Of a DNA stretch of 64,000 nucleotides, positions 9,344 to 18,044 are shown piece after piece; position 1 is the stretch's first letter; each line of letters begins with the position of its first letter. Location: positions 1-64,000 of the forward strand of contig NZ_JAPZVN010000003.1 of assembly GCF_027533845.1 (NCBI RefSeq). The letters run 5' to 3'. A program made the translations under genes and the position numbers. Under the pieces are notes generated by a model. The model worked only from the letters and a program-made list of their open reading frames with translations. It had not been told where the DNA came from and searched no databases. The DNA comes from Streptomyces sp. RPT161. Lineage in GTDB: Bacteria > Actinomycetota > Actinomycetes > Streptomycetales > Streptomycetaceae.

Positions 9344-10284
9344 GAAGAACCTCCCTTGTTCCGGGTGTTGCTCACCGATTCCGATGTCTCTCCCTGGTCC
9401 ACCGGCCACGCGAAACCCGTGATCAGGTTGAGCGCGTTGGCCAGTTCCAGTACTTGTTTCGCCCTGGCGAGAGCGGGAGGCCCCACCATCTTCCCCTGCG
9501 CCGTGATGGTGATCGATCTGCTTTCCATGGCGGCGAGATCCACGGCCGCGCAGATCTCCAGGGCGTCGTCGATCTCGTCCATCGTCGGGGTGTAGACGTC
9601 GTGGATGATGGGGATCTGCGCGGGGTGAATCGCCATCCGGCCGAGAAATCCAAGCCGGCGACCGTGTTTGCTGGTGACGAGCAAACCGCGCAGATCGCGG
9701 GGCTCGGCGTAGACGCTCTGACACGGGTTGGGCAGGCCGGCGGCGCGTGCGGCGGTGATCACCCGGGCCCGGCTGGCGTCCATGGTCGGGCCTTCGGCGG
9801 TGGTGTTGAGGTCGGCCCGCAGGTCGGACTCGCCGAGGCCGAGCATGGTCACCGTGGGAGACGCGGTGGCCAGGGCGAAAGCGCGTTCCAGTGCGCCGGC
9901 CGACTCGATGAGTACATGGATCTTCGCGGGGTGACGGAGCTCGCGCAGGATGTCGGCGACGCGCCGGACCTCGTCGGGTAAGCCCACTTTGGCCATGCGT
10001 ATCCCGGCGAGCCCGGTACCGGCCACCGCGCGCACGTCGTCCTCGCAGAGCCCCGATGACATCGAGTTCACTCGCACGTAGGTGGGTTTCGAGGCGGGCG
10101 AGGTGATCGCCTCTGCGACGATCTCCCGGGCTTCGAGCTTCTGCGCGGCCGGGACGGCGTCCTCCAGGTCGAGGATCACCGCGTCGGCTTCGGTGGCGTA
10201 GGCGCGGGCGATCCGGTCCGGGTGGTGGCCGGGCACGTACAGACAGCTGCGGAAAACCTGGTGCTTGCGCTGCTCGTCGCTCAT
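9340..10284 (-). CDS. HpcH/HpaI (CitE-like) CoA-ester lyase
   Basis: 314 residues; the ATG at 10284 overlaps the stop of the upstream CoA-transferase (ATGA), and its own stop overlaps the next start. The CitE TIM-barrel signatures are present: SCLYVPGHHPDRI near the N-terminus, ILDLEDAV, the conserved acidic residue in IESAGALERAFALA, and LGESDLRADLN, which supplies the metal-binding acid. Family members cleave or form malyl-, citramalyl- or citryl-CoA-type aldol products in a Mg-dependent way. Three ATGA-coupled genes (CoA-transferase, lyase, ligase) imply one pathway working on a CoA thioester. In this cluster the lyase could run in the aldol direction, joining a 2-oxo acid to an acyl-CoA. 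Confidence 0.9.
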   Translation of the reverse strand: MSDEQRKHQVFRSCLYVPGHHPDRIARAYATEADAVILDLEDAVPAAQKLEAREIVAEAITSPASKPTYVRVNSMSSGLCEDDVRAVAGTGLAGIRMAKVGLPDEVRRVADILRELRHPAKIHVLIESAGALERAFALATASPTVTMLGLGESDLRADLNTTAEGPTMDASRARVITAARAAGLPNPCQSVYAEPRDLRGLLVTSKHGRRLGFLGRMAIHPAQIPIIHDVYTPTMDEIDDALEICAAVDLAAMESRSITITAQGKMVGPPALARAKQVLELANALNLITGFAWPVDQGETSESVSNTRNKGGSS

Positions 10285-11471
10285 GCCCCGGCCTCTCCTG
10301 TCGAGGAGTGGGCCGTCTCGGCTCGCGCCAGGGTGCCGCACACGTCCTCGGTGTGTGATCCGACGGGGGGCCCGGCCCAGTCGATACGTCCCGGTGTGGC
10401 CGACAGCCGGAAGGGGACGCCCGGCATGCGCACCGTGCCCAGTTCGGCGTCGGGCACGTCCACCGTGAGGCCGCGTGCCCGGAACTGCGGATCGGTCAGC
10501 ACGTCGTCGACCTCGTAGATGGGAGCGACCGCCGCTTCGGCCGTCTCGAAAGCGGCGACGACCTCGTCGCGGCCCCGGGCGGCGATCCACGGCCGGATCG
10601 CGTCGTCGATCACTTCGCGATGCGCGGCCCGCCCGACGCCGGTGGCGAACCATGGCTCGGCGCACAGGTCGGGTCGGCCGACCAGCCGGACGACGCGTTC
10701 GGCGACCGAGCGCGCCGGTGCCGACAAAGCGACCCAGCGCTGGTCCGCGCAGCGGTAGACGTTTCGGGGTGCGCTGTTGTTCGACCGGTTGCCGACCCGG
10801 TCGGGCTTGATGCCAAGGTGTTCGTAGACGGTGAGTTGGGCGCCCAGCGCGCCGATGAGGGTCTCGGTGATCGCGACATCCGCGATCTGGCCGGTACCGA
10901 TCAGGTCGCGGGCGCGCAATGCGATCAGCACCGCGAGGGCGGTGTGCAGTCCGGCCACGGCGTCGCCGAGCGGGAACGCCGGGAGCGCGGGCGGGCCGTC
11001 GGGTTCTCCGGACATCGCCGCCAGCCCGCTCATCGCTTCCGCGAGGGTGCCGAATCCGGGACGGCCCGCATACGGCCCGTCCTGCCCGAACGCGGTCACC
11101 CTGGCCAGAACGAGCCGCGGGTTGGCCTCGGTGAGCACCTGCGGACCAAGCCCCCAGCGTTCCAGCGTGCCCGGTCGGAAGTTCTCGATGACCGCGTCGG
11201 CCTGGGTGGCGAGACCGACGAAACGGTCCGCGTCCCGGGCCTCGCGCAGGTCGAGCACAACGCTTTTCTTGTTGCGGCTCAGCATCTTCCACAGAAGCGG
11301 AACATCGTTGTACGCGTGGCCGTACCGGCGCACCGGATCGCCCGCGGGCTGTTCCACCTTGATGATCTCGGCACCGAAGTCACCGAGCAGTCTCGCCGCG
11401 AAAGGCCCCGCGAACAGTGTGGAGGCATCGATCACAGTGAGACCGGCCAAGGGTAAGGGAGTATTTGGCAC
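10281..11471 (-). CDS. Class III (CaiB/BaiF) CoA-transferase
   Basis: 396 residues from a GTG at 11471, with AAGG six bases upstream. The N-terminal block (VIDASTLFAGPFAARLLG, then AEIIKVE) and ARDLIGTGQIADVAITET are typical of family III CoA-transferases. The residue at the usual catalytic Asp position appears to be Glu (ITET), as in part of the family. Codon 6 is TTA (11454-11456), rare in streptomycetes and dependent on the bldA tRNA, so translation is probably delayed to the onset of development. The stop overlaps the next gene start. It should move CoA between small acids, feeding or draining the CitE-like lyase downstream. Confidence 0.92.
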   Translation of the reverse strand: MPNTPLPLAGLTVIDASTLFAGPFAARLLGDFGAEIIKVEQPAGDPVRRYGHAYNDVPLLWKMLSRNKKSVVLDLREARDADRFVGLATQADAVIENFRPGTLERWGLGPQVLTEANPRLVLARVTAFGQDGPYAGRPGFGTLAEAMSGLAAMSGEPDGPPALPAFPLGDAVAGLHTALAVLIALRARDLIGTGQIADVAITETLIGALGAQLTVYEHLGIKPDRVGNRSNNSAPRNVYRCADQRWVALSAPARSVAERVVRLVGRPDLCAEPWFATGVGRAAHREVIDDAIRPWIAARGRDEVVAAFETAEAAVAPIYEVDDVLTDPQFRARGLTVDVPDAELGTVRMPGVPFRLSATPGRIDWAGPPVGSHTEDVCGTLARAETAHSSTGEAGA

Positions 11472-11522
11472 CGTGGACCTTCCCTGTTCGGTTTTGCCGC
11501 GCGAACACTCGCGGAGTCCCGG

Positions 11523-13241
11523 TCATTCGTGCGGCGAAACGGAGTTTTCGCTCTGGCCGGTCCCCAGTGGCCTCCTGGGCGCGGTTCCGTGTGCACCGGC
11601 CGAATCGCGCAGCGGCACCGGCGGCCAGCTGACGAGCAGGAGCAGGCCGACGAGGCTCACTCCGGAAGCAGTCACGAACACCAGCCCCATCGAGTCGGCG
11701 AACGCCAGCTGGAACGGACGCGCCACGACGGCGGGCAGCGACTGGATCACCGCGCTGTCGTGCACCACCACACTCGTCGCGGCAGCGGTGTCGTTCGCCT
11801 GCAGCCCTGTCGCCAGTTCACGTGCGGCCGGATCGCTCGCCGAGGCGATGGTCCGTGCCACGGCGGCCCGGAAGGCCGGGCCGCCGGCAGCGGCTTTCAC
11901 CTCGCCAGCGATCGCCGTTGGCGCGTAAGCGAAGAACAGCGAGAGGAAGAAGGCCAATCCGATGGTGCCGCCGAGCTGCCGGAAGAAAGTCACCGCCGCG
12001 GTCGAAACCCCCATGTCCGCGGGCGGCAGGATGTTCTGCATCGCCAGCGTGAGCGGCTGGTTGAACATGCCGACACCCAGCCCGAGGACCAACAACAGCA
12101 GCATGAGCAGCCAGAAGTCGGAGACAGCGGTGAGGAAATAGAGTCCCAGCAGACTCGCCACGGTCAGCACCCCGCCGACGATGGCCTGCGCCCGGTACCG
12201 CCCGGTGCGTGCGATGAGCTGGCCGGAGCAGAGGGTGCCGACAATCGCGCCCAGCATCGTCGGCAGCAGGCGGAAACCGGCCACCATCGGATCCACGCCT
12301 TGGGACACCTGGAAGTACTGGGGAATGATGCTGATCACGCCCACCATCACCGAGCCGACGACGAACGAGACGACCGACCCCTTGGCGAACGATCGGTTCG
12401 CGAAGATGCGCAGCGGGGTGAACGCCCTCTCGCCGGCCAGCTTCTCGGCCCACACGTACGCCGACATGCTGGCCGCGAACACGGCGAAACACACGAGCGA
12501 CCGGGTCGATCCCCATCCCCAGGAGCGGCCCAGTTCGGCGACGATCAGCAGTGGTGTGATGCCCACGGTGAGCAGCAGACCGCCGAGCCAGTCCACCCGG
12601 CCCCCGGTCCGCTGCATGGGATCGAAGTTCAGCACACGCACGACAACGGCCAGCGTCACCAGGCTGAGCGGCACGTTCAGCAGGAAGACCCAGCGCCAGC
12701 CGGCGATGCCGAGGATGCTCTGTGTGTCGGCCAGTACGCCGCCGATCAGCGGGCCCACCAAGTTCGCACCGGTGAACACTGCCAGGAAGTACCCCTGGTA
12801 TCTGGCGCGCTGCCGGGGCGCGACGATGTCGCCGAGGATGGTGAACGCCAGGGACATCAGGCCGCCGGCACCGATGCCCTGGACGGCGCGCAGCACGGCG
12901 AGTTCGTAGAGAGAGGACGCGAACGTGCAGCCCAGCGAGCCGAGCGCGAACACCGAGATGGCGACCACGTAGCACGGTTTGCGGCCGTAGAGGTCGGACA
13001 ACTTGCCGTACAGCGGCGTGACGATCGTCGAGGTCGCCAGGTAGGCGGTCGTCACCCACGCCAATAACGAATAGTTGTGGAAGTAGTCGGCGATGGTCCG
13101 GATGGATGTCGCCACGATCGTCTGGTCCAGCGCGCTGAGCGAGACGCCCATCAGGAGTCCGCAGAGGACCAAGAGGATCTGCCGGTGGGTGAACCCCGCG
13201 TGATCCGGCGGTTGCCCGTGACCAGGCGTCAGACTCGCCAT
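11523..13241 (-). CDS. DHA2-family (EmrB/QacA) 14-TM drug exporter
   Basis: 572 residues from the ATG at 13241, with AAGGAGG upstream. Features: a first membrane helix ending in SLSALDQTIVATS, the loop motif YGKLSDLYGRKP, and about fourteen hydrophobic segments. It is the first gene of the leftward six-gene run and shares a 318-base divergent region with the P450 gene. Codon 59 is TTA (13065-13067, within NYSLLAW), a bldA signal. Most likely it exports the product and gives self-resistance. It differs from the exporter at 61441, which has its own TetR regulator. Confidence 0.93.
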   Translation of the reverse strand: MASLTPGHGQPPDHAGFTHRQILLVLCGLLMGVSLSALDQTIVATSIRTIADYFHNYSLLAWVTTAYLATSTIVTPLYGKLSDLYGRKPCYVVAISVFALGSLGCTFASSLYELAVLRAVQGIGAGGLMSLAFTILGDIVAPRQRARYQGYFLAVFTGANLVGPLIGGVLADTQSILGIAGWRWVFLLNVPLSLVTLAVVVRVLNFDPMQRTGGRVDWLGGLLLTVGITPLLIVAELGRSWGWGSTRSLVCFAVFAASMSAYVWAEKLAGERAFTPLRIFANRSFAKGSVVSFVVGSVMVGVISIIPQYFQVSQGVDPMVAGFRLLPTMLGAIVGTLCSGQLIARTGRYRAQAIVGGVLTVASLLGLYFLTAVSDFWLLMLLLLVLGLGVGMFNQPLTLAMQNILPPADMGVSTAAVTFFRQLGGTIGLAFFLSLFFAYAPTAIAGEVKAAAGGPAFRAAVARTIASASDPAARELATGLQANDTAAATSVVVHDSAVIQSLPAVVARPFQLAFADSMGLVFVTASGVSLVGLLLLVSWPPVPLRDSAGAHGTAPRRPLGTGQSENSVSPHE

Positions 13242-13559
13242 GCGGACCCCCCTCCTTACGAGTTCGCCACCGGATCACGGCGAACTTACGTAGGCTCGCC
13301 GAGGCAGGTCAAGGTCGTGCGCGGGGGGCTCCGGACCACCGTCGGTGGCGGACCATTGCTGATCGCAACCCGGTTTTCGACTGCGTTTTCCGCGCGGTTG
13401 AACACTGGGCGCCGGTCGGTCGCCCGGCGCATGGCCTCGACCACGTTACTCGCCACCCGCGTCGGCGTGACCGGACGCACGGCCCACTCAGACAGCTGGC
13501 TCGCTCCCGGCACGGCAAATACATTGCTCGCATGACGGTTTCCGACCGGGGAGGCGACT
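13242..13559. promoter_or_regulatory. Divergent cluster promoter region with a StrR-like operator
   Basis: 318 bases between the exporter and P450 starts. It holds an inverted repeat, TTTCGACTG at 13375-13383 and CGGTTGAAC at 13395-13403, separated by exactly 11 bases. As I recall it, the StrR consensus is GTTCGACTG-N11-CAGTCGAAC; the left half matches 8 of 9 and the right half 7 of 9. The cluster encodes a StrR-like regulator (20361-21488), so this is a probable activator site for both operons. I saw no second good copy elsewhere in the cluster by eye. Confidence 0.6.
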
Positions 13560-14873
13560 TTGCATCTGCCGGACACTGCGCGCTGGGCACTCACCCACGG
13601 GCTGATCAGGCTCGTGATGCGCAGGGAGGCCGCCCGGGACAATCCAGCCACGCGCCGCGTCACCGATCCGCAGGTGCGGGCGAACCCGTACCCGCACTAC
13701 GAGACGCTGCGCACTGACGAGCCGTTCGTGGGCGGGCTGGCCAGCAAGGTGACGGTGCGCCATGGCGTGGCCACCGACGTACTGCGGGCCGCGACGCTGG
13801 GCGCCGCGACGTTCGGCGGCGCGCCCGGCCTGATCCGGCGGATCCTGGCCGCCTCCGGCACCGGCGCGGCGCGCGGTGTGTTCGAGCCGCCCTCCATGGT
13901 CGCCGTGGACCCGCCCTACCACAGCCGCTACCGCAAGCTGGTCACCCGCGCGTTCACCGCGAAGGCCGTGACGGCACTACGGGAGCGGACCGAGCAGGTG
14001 GCTGTGGAACTGCTCGACGAGCTAACCGAGTTGGATGTGCAGCAGCCCGTCGACCTGGTCCGGCACTATGCCTCGCAACTGCCGACGGTCGTGATCTGCG
14101 AAATCCTGGGCGCCCCGACCGACATGCGCGACCAGTTCCTGATCTGGAGCGACGCGGCGGCGAGCCACCTCGACCCCGGCATGTCGCGGCGGCAGTTCCT
14201 GGCCGCGCAGAAGGACATCGACGCCCTGCTGGACTGGCTGCGCGGGCACTTCGCCGCGCTGCGCCGCAACCCCGGCCAGGACATCCTGTCCGACCTGGTC
14301 AACTCGACGGACACCGACGGCCAGAAGCTGACCGAGGTCGAGCTGCTGGCCACCGCGATGCTGGTGCTGGCGGCCGGGTTGGAGACCACGGTGAACCTGA
14401 TCGGCAACGGCATCGCTCTGCTTGAGCAGTATCCGGACCAGCGTGCGCTGCTGGCCGAGCGTCCCGAGCTGTGGCCGAACGCGGTGGACGAGATGCTCCG
14501 GGTGGAGTCCCCGGTGCAGCGGATCTCGCGGCGGGCGTTGCAGGACACCGAGATCGCGGGGGTCGCGCTGCGCGAGGGCGAGATCGTGGTGGTGATGCTC
14601 GGCGCGGCCAACCGTGACCCCCTGGTGTTCACCGAGCCGGCCAGGTTCGACGTCACCCGCGCGAACGCCGGCAAGCATCTGGCGTTCTCCAGCGGCATCC
14701 ACTACTGCCTGGGTGCCGCGTTGGCCAAGATGGAGGGCGAAGTGGGGCTGCGTGCGCTCTACCGGCGCTTCCCGGATCTGACCCTGCTCGACGAGGGCGA
14801 CCGCAAGCCGACCCGGAACCTGCGTGGCTTCGACCGGCTGACCGCCTCGCTGACCCCGGCACCGGTGCGCTGA
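13560..14873 (+). CDS. Cytochrome P450 of the PKS cluster
   Basis: 437 residues. The best start is a TTG at 13560 preceded by GGGGAGG; the next in-frame Met is about residue 20. P450 signatures: I-helix AGLETT, ExxR in DEMLRVESP, and heme loop FSSGIHYCLG with Cys383. It is a soluble bacterial class needing an external ferredoxin and reductase; none is encoded beside it. Divergent from the exporter and followed by a hairpin, it is probably transcribed alone from the promoter region with the StrR-like site. It probably hydroxylates or oxidises the polyketide at a late step. The substrate cannot be told from sequence. Confidence 0.95.
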   Translation: MHLPDTARWALTHGLIRLVMRREAARDNPATRRVTDPQVRANPYPHYETLRTDEPFVGGLASKVTVRHGVATDVLRAATLGAATFGGAPGLIRRILAASGTGAARGVFEPPSMVAVDPPYHSRYRKLVTRAFTAKAVTALRERTEQVAVELLDELTELDVQQPVDLVRHYASQLPTVVICEILGAPTDMRDQFLIWSDAAASHLDPGMSRRQFLAAQKDIDALLDWLRGHFAALRRNPGQDILSDLVNSTDTDGQKLTEVELLATAMLVLAAGLETTVNLIGNGIALLEQYPDQRALLAERPELWPNAVDEMLRVESPVQRISRRALQDTEIAGVALREGEIVVVMLGAANRDPLVFTEPARFDVTRANAGKHLAFSSGIHYCLGAALAKMEGEVGLRALYRRFPDLTLLDEGDRKPTRNLRGFDRLTASLTPAPVR

Positions 14874-14896
14874 TCCAGATCTCGGACGGGGAGAAA

Positions 14897-14918
14897 GGGC
14901 CGGGAAGAAGCCCGGCCC
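14897..14918 (+). terminator. Hairpin after the P450 gene
   Basis: Perfect 8-bp stem GGGCCGGG / CCCGGCCC with a 6-base loop (AAGAAG), 23 bases after the P450 stop. Confidence 0.65.
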
Positions 14919-15285
14919 GATCGATGTCTCCACGGTCACGGGCAAGGTCATTGCGTGATCACGAATGCTCGGGCTTCGCGTGTGACGTGACGTCATGTTC
15001 CTTTGCCTGCCCCGGCAAAGGACGCGGAACCGGCCTCGGATAGTCAAGTGGGTGTCGATTCCGTTGATCCCCGAGCGAGTCGGTGCCTGCCTCTGCATCA
15101 TCTCTCGCGACCGCGCTGCCGAGGTACGGGTAACTGCTGGAGCCGGTAAGCCAGTTGGGGAGCGGTCGGCGCAGGTCCATACGAAGCTCCTGGAGTCGCT
15201 TCGCGACAAAACTACGGTCAGCGCCACCCATCGCCCTGGGCATCCGGATGCTCGCCCGGAACAACTCAACTTTAGGGAACGCACG
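14919..15285. other. Intergenic, P450 to CoA-transferase
   Basis: About 370 bases without a convincing gene. Open reading continues upstream of the CoA-transferase start but without family similarity or codon bias. It probably holds the promoter of the CoA-transferase/thioesterase set; AGGGAA precedes the start codon. Confidence 0.4.
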
Positions 15286-16812
15286 ATGACGAACCTGAGC
15301 CAGGACGCGGAGCTGACCGGGCGGGTCGCGGCGGCGGTGGCGAATCCGGTGGCGCACGACGAGTTCGACCCCCACGCCGCGCTGGCCGAGGTGCTGGCCG
15401 GAATCGGGATGAGCCCGGCGGACACTGGCGGGCGGATCGAGTTCGCCGGGGCCGACCCGGTGGTGCCCAGCACTCTGCGCCTGGGCGGGGCCGCGGCGAT
15501 CGCGCTGGCCGCGAAGTCGGTGGCGGTGGCCAAGCTGTGGCGGCTGCGCGGCGGCGACGGCCAGGACATCGCGGTCGACCTGCGGGTCACCCCGCACCGG
15601 CTGTGCCCGTTCTACGACCAGCGTTGGGAGACGATCAACGGCCGCCTGCTCGGCTCCCCCGCGAACGCCGGCAGCAAGGCGTTCGCGTTCGGTTTCTACC
15701 GCACCGCCGACGACCGCTGGGTGATGCCGCTCAACCCGTACCCCAAGATCAAGATCGCCGCGCAGAAGCTGCTCGGCGTACCGGACGACGCGGACGCGGT
15801 ACGTGCCGCCGTGGCCCAATGGACCGGTCGGGAACTGGAAGAAGCCGCTGCCGAGGCGGGCTGCGTGCTGCCGATGCTGCGCTCCACCGGCGAGCTGTTC
15901 GCCGAGCCGCACTACCGCGACCACCTGGCACATCTGCCGCTGGTCGCCGTGGAACGCATAGGCGAGTCCGAACCCGAGCCACTGCCGCCCGGGGCGCCCA
16001 CACCGCTGGCCGGGGTGCGCGCGCTGGGCATGGGGCACGTGATCGCCGGCGCCGGGGCGGGCCGGGCACTCGCGCTGCACGGCGCGGACGTGCTCAACGT
16101 GTGGCGCCCGCAGGAGCTGGAACACCCGGTCACCTACGCCACGGCGAACGTCGGGGTGCGTTCCACGGTGCTGGACCCGCGCGCGGCGGACGACGCGACG
16201 GCAGTGCGCGGACTGTTGGCGGGAGCGGACGTCTTCTACGCCAACCGCAGGCCCGGCTACCTGGAGCGCATAGGACTGTCCGCCGAGCAGGCAGCCGAGC
16301 TGCGCCCGGGGATCGTGCACGTCAGCGCCTCGCTGAACGGTCCGGCCGGGCCGTGGGCCGGGCGGGTCGGGTTCGACCAGACGGCGGGCAGCCTGACCGG
16401 GATGATGCACCTGGAGGGCGGGCTGGGCTCGAACGGCTCAGCCGGATCGAAGCCCGCGCTGCCGCCGATCCTGGTGGTCAACGACTACATCGTCTCCTGG
16501 CTGATGGTTGCGGGAGCGGTGGAGGCACTGTGCCGGCGCGCGGTGCACGGCGGCAGCTACCGGGTGCACGTGTCGCTGACCCGAGCCGCACTGTGGATCC
16601 TCGGGCTGGGTGTGTTCGACCGGGAGTACGCGCACACCACCGCCGGGCGCGGCCCCGAGCACGCCTACCACGACCCGGAGTTGTTCACCGCCGACACCCC
16701 GCTCGGCCACTACCAGGGCGTCACCGAACAGATCCGGATGTCCGCCACCCCGGGCCACTACCGCACCGTCCTGGTTCCCCGGGGCTCCTGCCGCCCGGAG
16801 TGGCTCGACTGA
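15286..16812 (+). CDS. Class III CoA-transferase with rearranged halves
   Basis: 508 residues from the ATG at 15286 (AGGGAA upstream). The order of parts is odd. Residues about 60-225 look like the C-terminal half of a CaiB protein (GAAAIALAAKSVAVAKLW, then a GRELEEAAAEAG segment and a late partner-binding region). The classic N-terminal block only begins near residue 240 (GVRALGMGHVIAGAGAG, HGADVLNVWRP), followed by GFDQTAGSLTGM and a second family-like segment ending VHVSLTRAA. There the usual catalytic Asp position reads Arg. So it resembles a circularly permuted or fused one-and-a-half copy. It could be a CoA-transferase acting on a cluster intermediate, or a non-catalytic partner of the 10281 protein. 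Confidence 0.82.
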   Translation: MTNLSQDAELTGRVAAAVANPVAHDEFDPHAALAEVLAGIGMSPADTGGRIEFAGADPVVPSTLRLGGAAAIALAAKSVAVAKLWRLRGGDGQDIAVDLRVTPHRLCPFYDQRWETINGRLLGSPANAGSKAFAFGFYRTADDRWVMPLNPYPKIKIAAQKLLGVPDDADAVRAAVAQWTGRELEEAAAEAGCVLPMLRSTGELFAEPHYRDHLAHLPLVAVERIGESEPEPLPPGAPTPLAGVRALGMGHVIAGAGAGRALALHGADVLNVWRPQELEHPVTYATANVGVRSTVLDPRAADDATAVRGLLAGADVFYANRRPGYLERIGLSAEQAAELRPGIVHVSASLNGPAGPWAGRVGFDQTAGSLTGMMHLEGGLGSNGSAGSKPALPPILVVNDYIVSWLMVAGAVEALCRRAVHGGSYRVHVSLTRAALWILGLGVFDREYAHTTAGRGPEHAYHDPELFTADTPLGHYQGVTEQIRMSATPGHYRTVLVPRGSCRPEWLD

Positions 16813-17245
16813 CCCGACTCCCGGGGATCCGATCCGGTCGTCGGGCGGGACATCCGCCGGATGCGTCCGATACGGAAACCCGAATCACGTCCCGCTCGCC
16901 GCGAAACGAAAATGCTTTCAGATTGCGGCCAGTTATGGCGTGTGTCATCAGATAGCTCGTGACTTGATTCGATCGCTGAGAGCGGGAGGCGCGGTGCCGA
17001 ACCCGTGGCACGCAAATAGAACTCGGCGTTCTCAGCCTACGGTTCGGCTTTCGACGGCGCAGGCGGGCTGGCCGCGGGTGGAGTTGGGATTGTCGGCCGC
17101 GGAGTGGTCACGTTGGGGCGGTGGCCTCGGCGGCCGTCGGCACCGCAGGTCGAAACTATCAGGTCGGAGGATGCCAACCACCGCCTGCGGCGGTGTAATC
17201 TCCCGACGTGCGGGACAAGGGGCTCCGCGCAAAAGGAGATTCGCC
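16813..17245. other. Intergenic, CoA-transferase to thioesterase
   Basis: 433 bases with no supported gene. It is locally less GC-rich (about 16900-16990) than the flanking genes, as expected for a promoter. AAGGAG lies eight bases before the thioesterase GTG. No clear operator. Confidence 0.4.
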
Positions 17246-18019
17246 GTGCCGAGTTCATCTGCGCACTTCGAGAAATGGGTGAAAATTTTTCATCCGGCCT
17301 CGGCTGCTTCAGTACGACTCGTATGTCTACCCCACGCTGGCGGCTCGGCGAGCTTCTTCTTTCCCATGGCCAAGGCGTTCGGTCCCGCCGTCGAGGTCAT
17401 GGCGATCCAGTACCCGGGCCGGCAGGCTCGGCGTCACGAGCCCGGCATCGACAACGTCCCCGAGTACGCGGATCAGATCTTCGCGGTGCTGCGACACCTG
17501 GACGACCGGCCTCTGGCGCTTTTCGGGCACAGTATGGGCGCGATACTCGCCTACGAGGTGGCGATCCGCATGCGTCAAGCCGGACTGCCCTCGCCCGCGC
17601 GACTCTTCGCATCCGGTCGGCGCGCCCCGTCCTGTTACCGGGACGAGCAGGTACACAAGGGCTCGGACGAGCAGATGGTGGCAGAACTGCAGGGGCTGGG
17701 CGGGCCCAACCAGGCCATGCTCACGGACCCGGAGTTGCTCGCCATGGTCCTGCCTGCCGTTCGCAGCGACTACCGCGCGATCGAGCGGTATGAGCACGAT
17801 CCTCAGGCCCGGCTCGACTGCCCCGTGACCGTGCTCGTCGGTGACAGTGACCCCCGGGTGACGCTCGACGAGGCACGGGCCTGGGCGAAGCACACCACAG
17901 CGCCGACCGAGCTGGAGGTGTTCCGGGGCGGCCACTTCTTCCTCGTCGACCGGAGTACGGACGTCATCGAACTCGTGGCCCGCAGCCTGAGCGTGCAGGG
18001 TGCCGAGCCGATCCGCTGA
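17246..18019 (+). CDS. Type II (editing) thioesterase
   Basis: 257 residues from a GTG at 17246, with AAGGAG eight bases upstream; the frame is open further upstream without similarity. An alpha/beta-hydrolase with the order typical of stand-alone PKS/NRPS thioesterases: CLPHAGGSASFFFP oxyanion region, nucleophile GHSMG (Ser96), acid in VGDSDPRV and catalytic His in GGHFFLVD. Such enzymes remove aberrant acyl groups from carrier proteins, including over-decarboxylated starters, which fits a KSQ loading module. The next gene starts 25 bases after its stop, so they are probably co-transcribed. Confidence 0.95.
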   Translation: MPSSSAHFEKWVKIFHPASAASVRLVCLPHAGGSASFFFPMAKAFGPAVEVMAIQYPGRQARRHEPGIDNVPEYADQIFAVLRHLDDRPLALFGHSMGAILAYEVAIRMRQAGLPSPARLFASGRRAPSCYRDEQVHKGSDEQMVAELQGLGGPNQAMLTDPELLAMVLPAVRSDYRAIERYEHDPQARLDCPVTVLVGDSDPRVTLDEARAWAKHTTAPTELEVFRGGHFFLVDRSTDVIELVARSLSVQGAEPIR

Positions 18020-18044
18020 AGCCGCTGAGCTACCGGGGGGATGT

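Noticed and set aside
11818-13278. 486-codon minus-strand frame across the exporter
   Set aside because: It is an out-of-frame copy of the exporter region, Arg/His/Pro-rich and without membrane helices.
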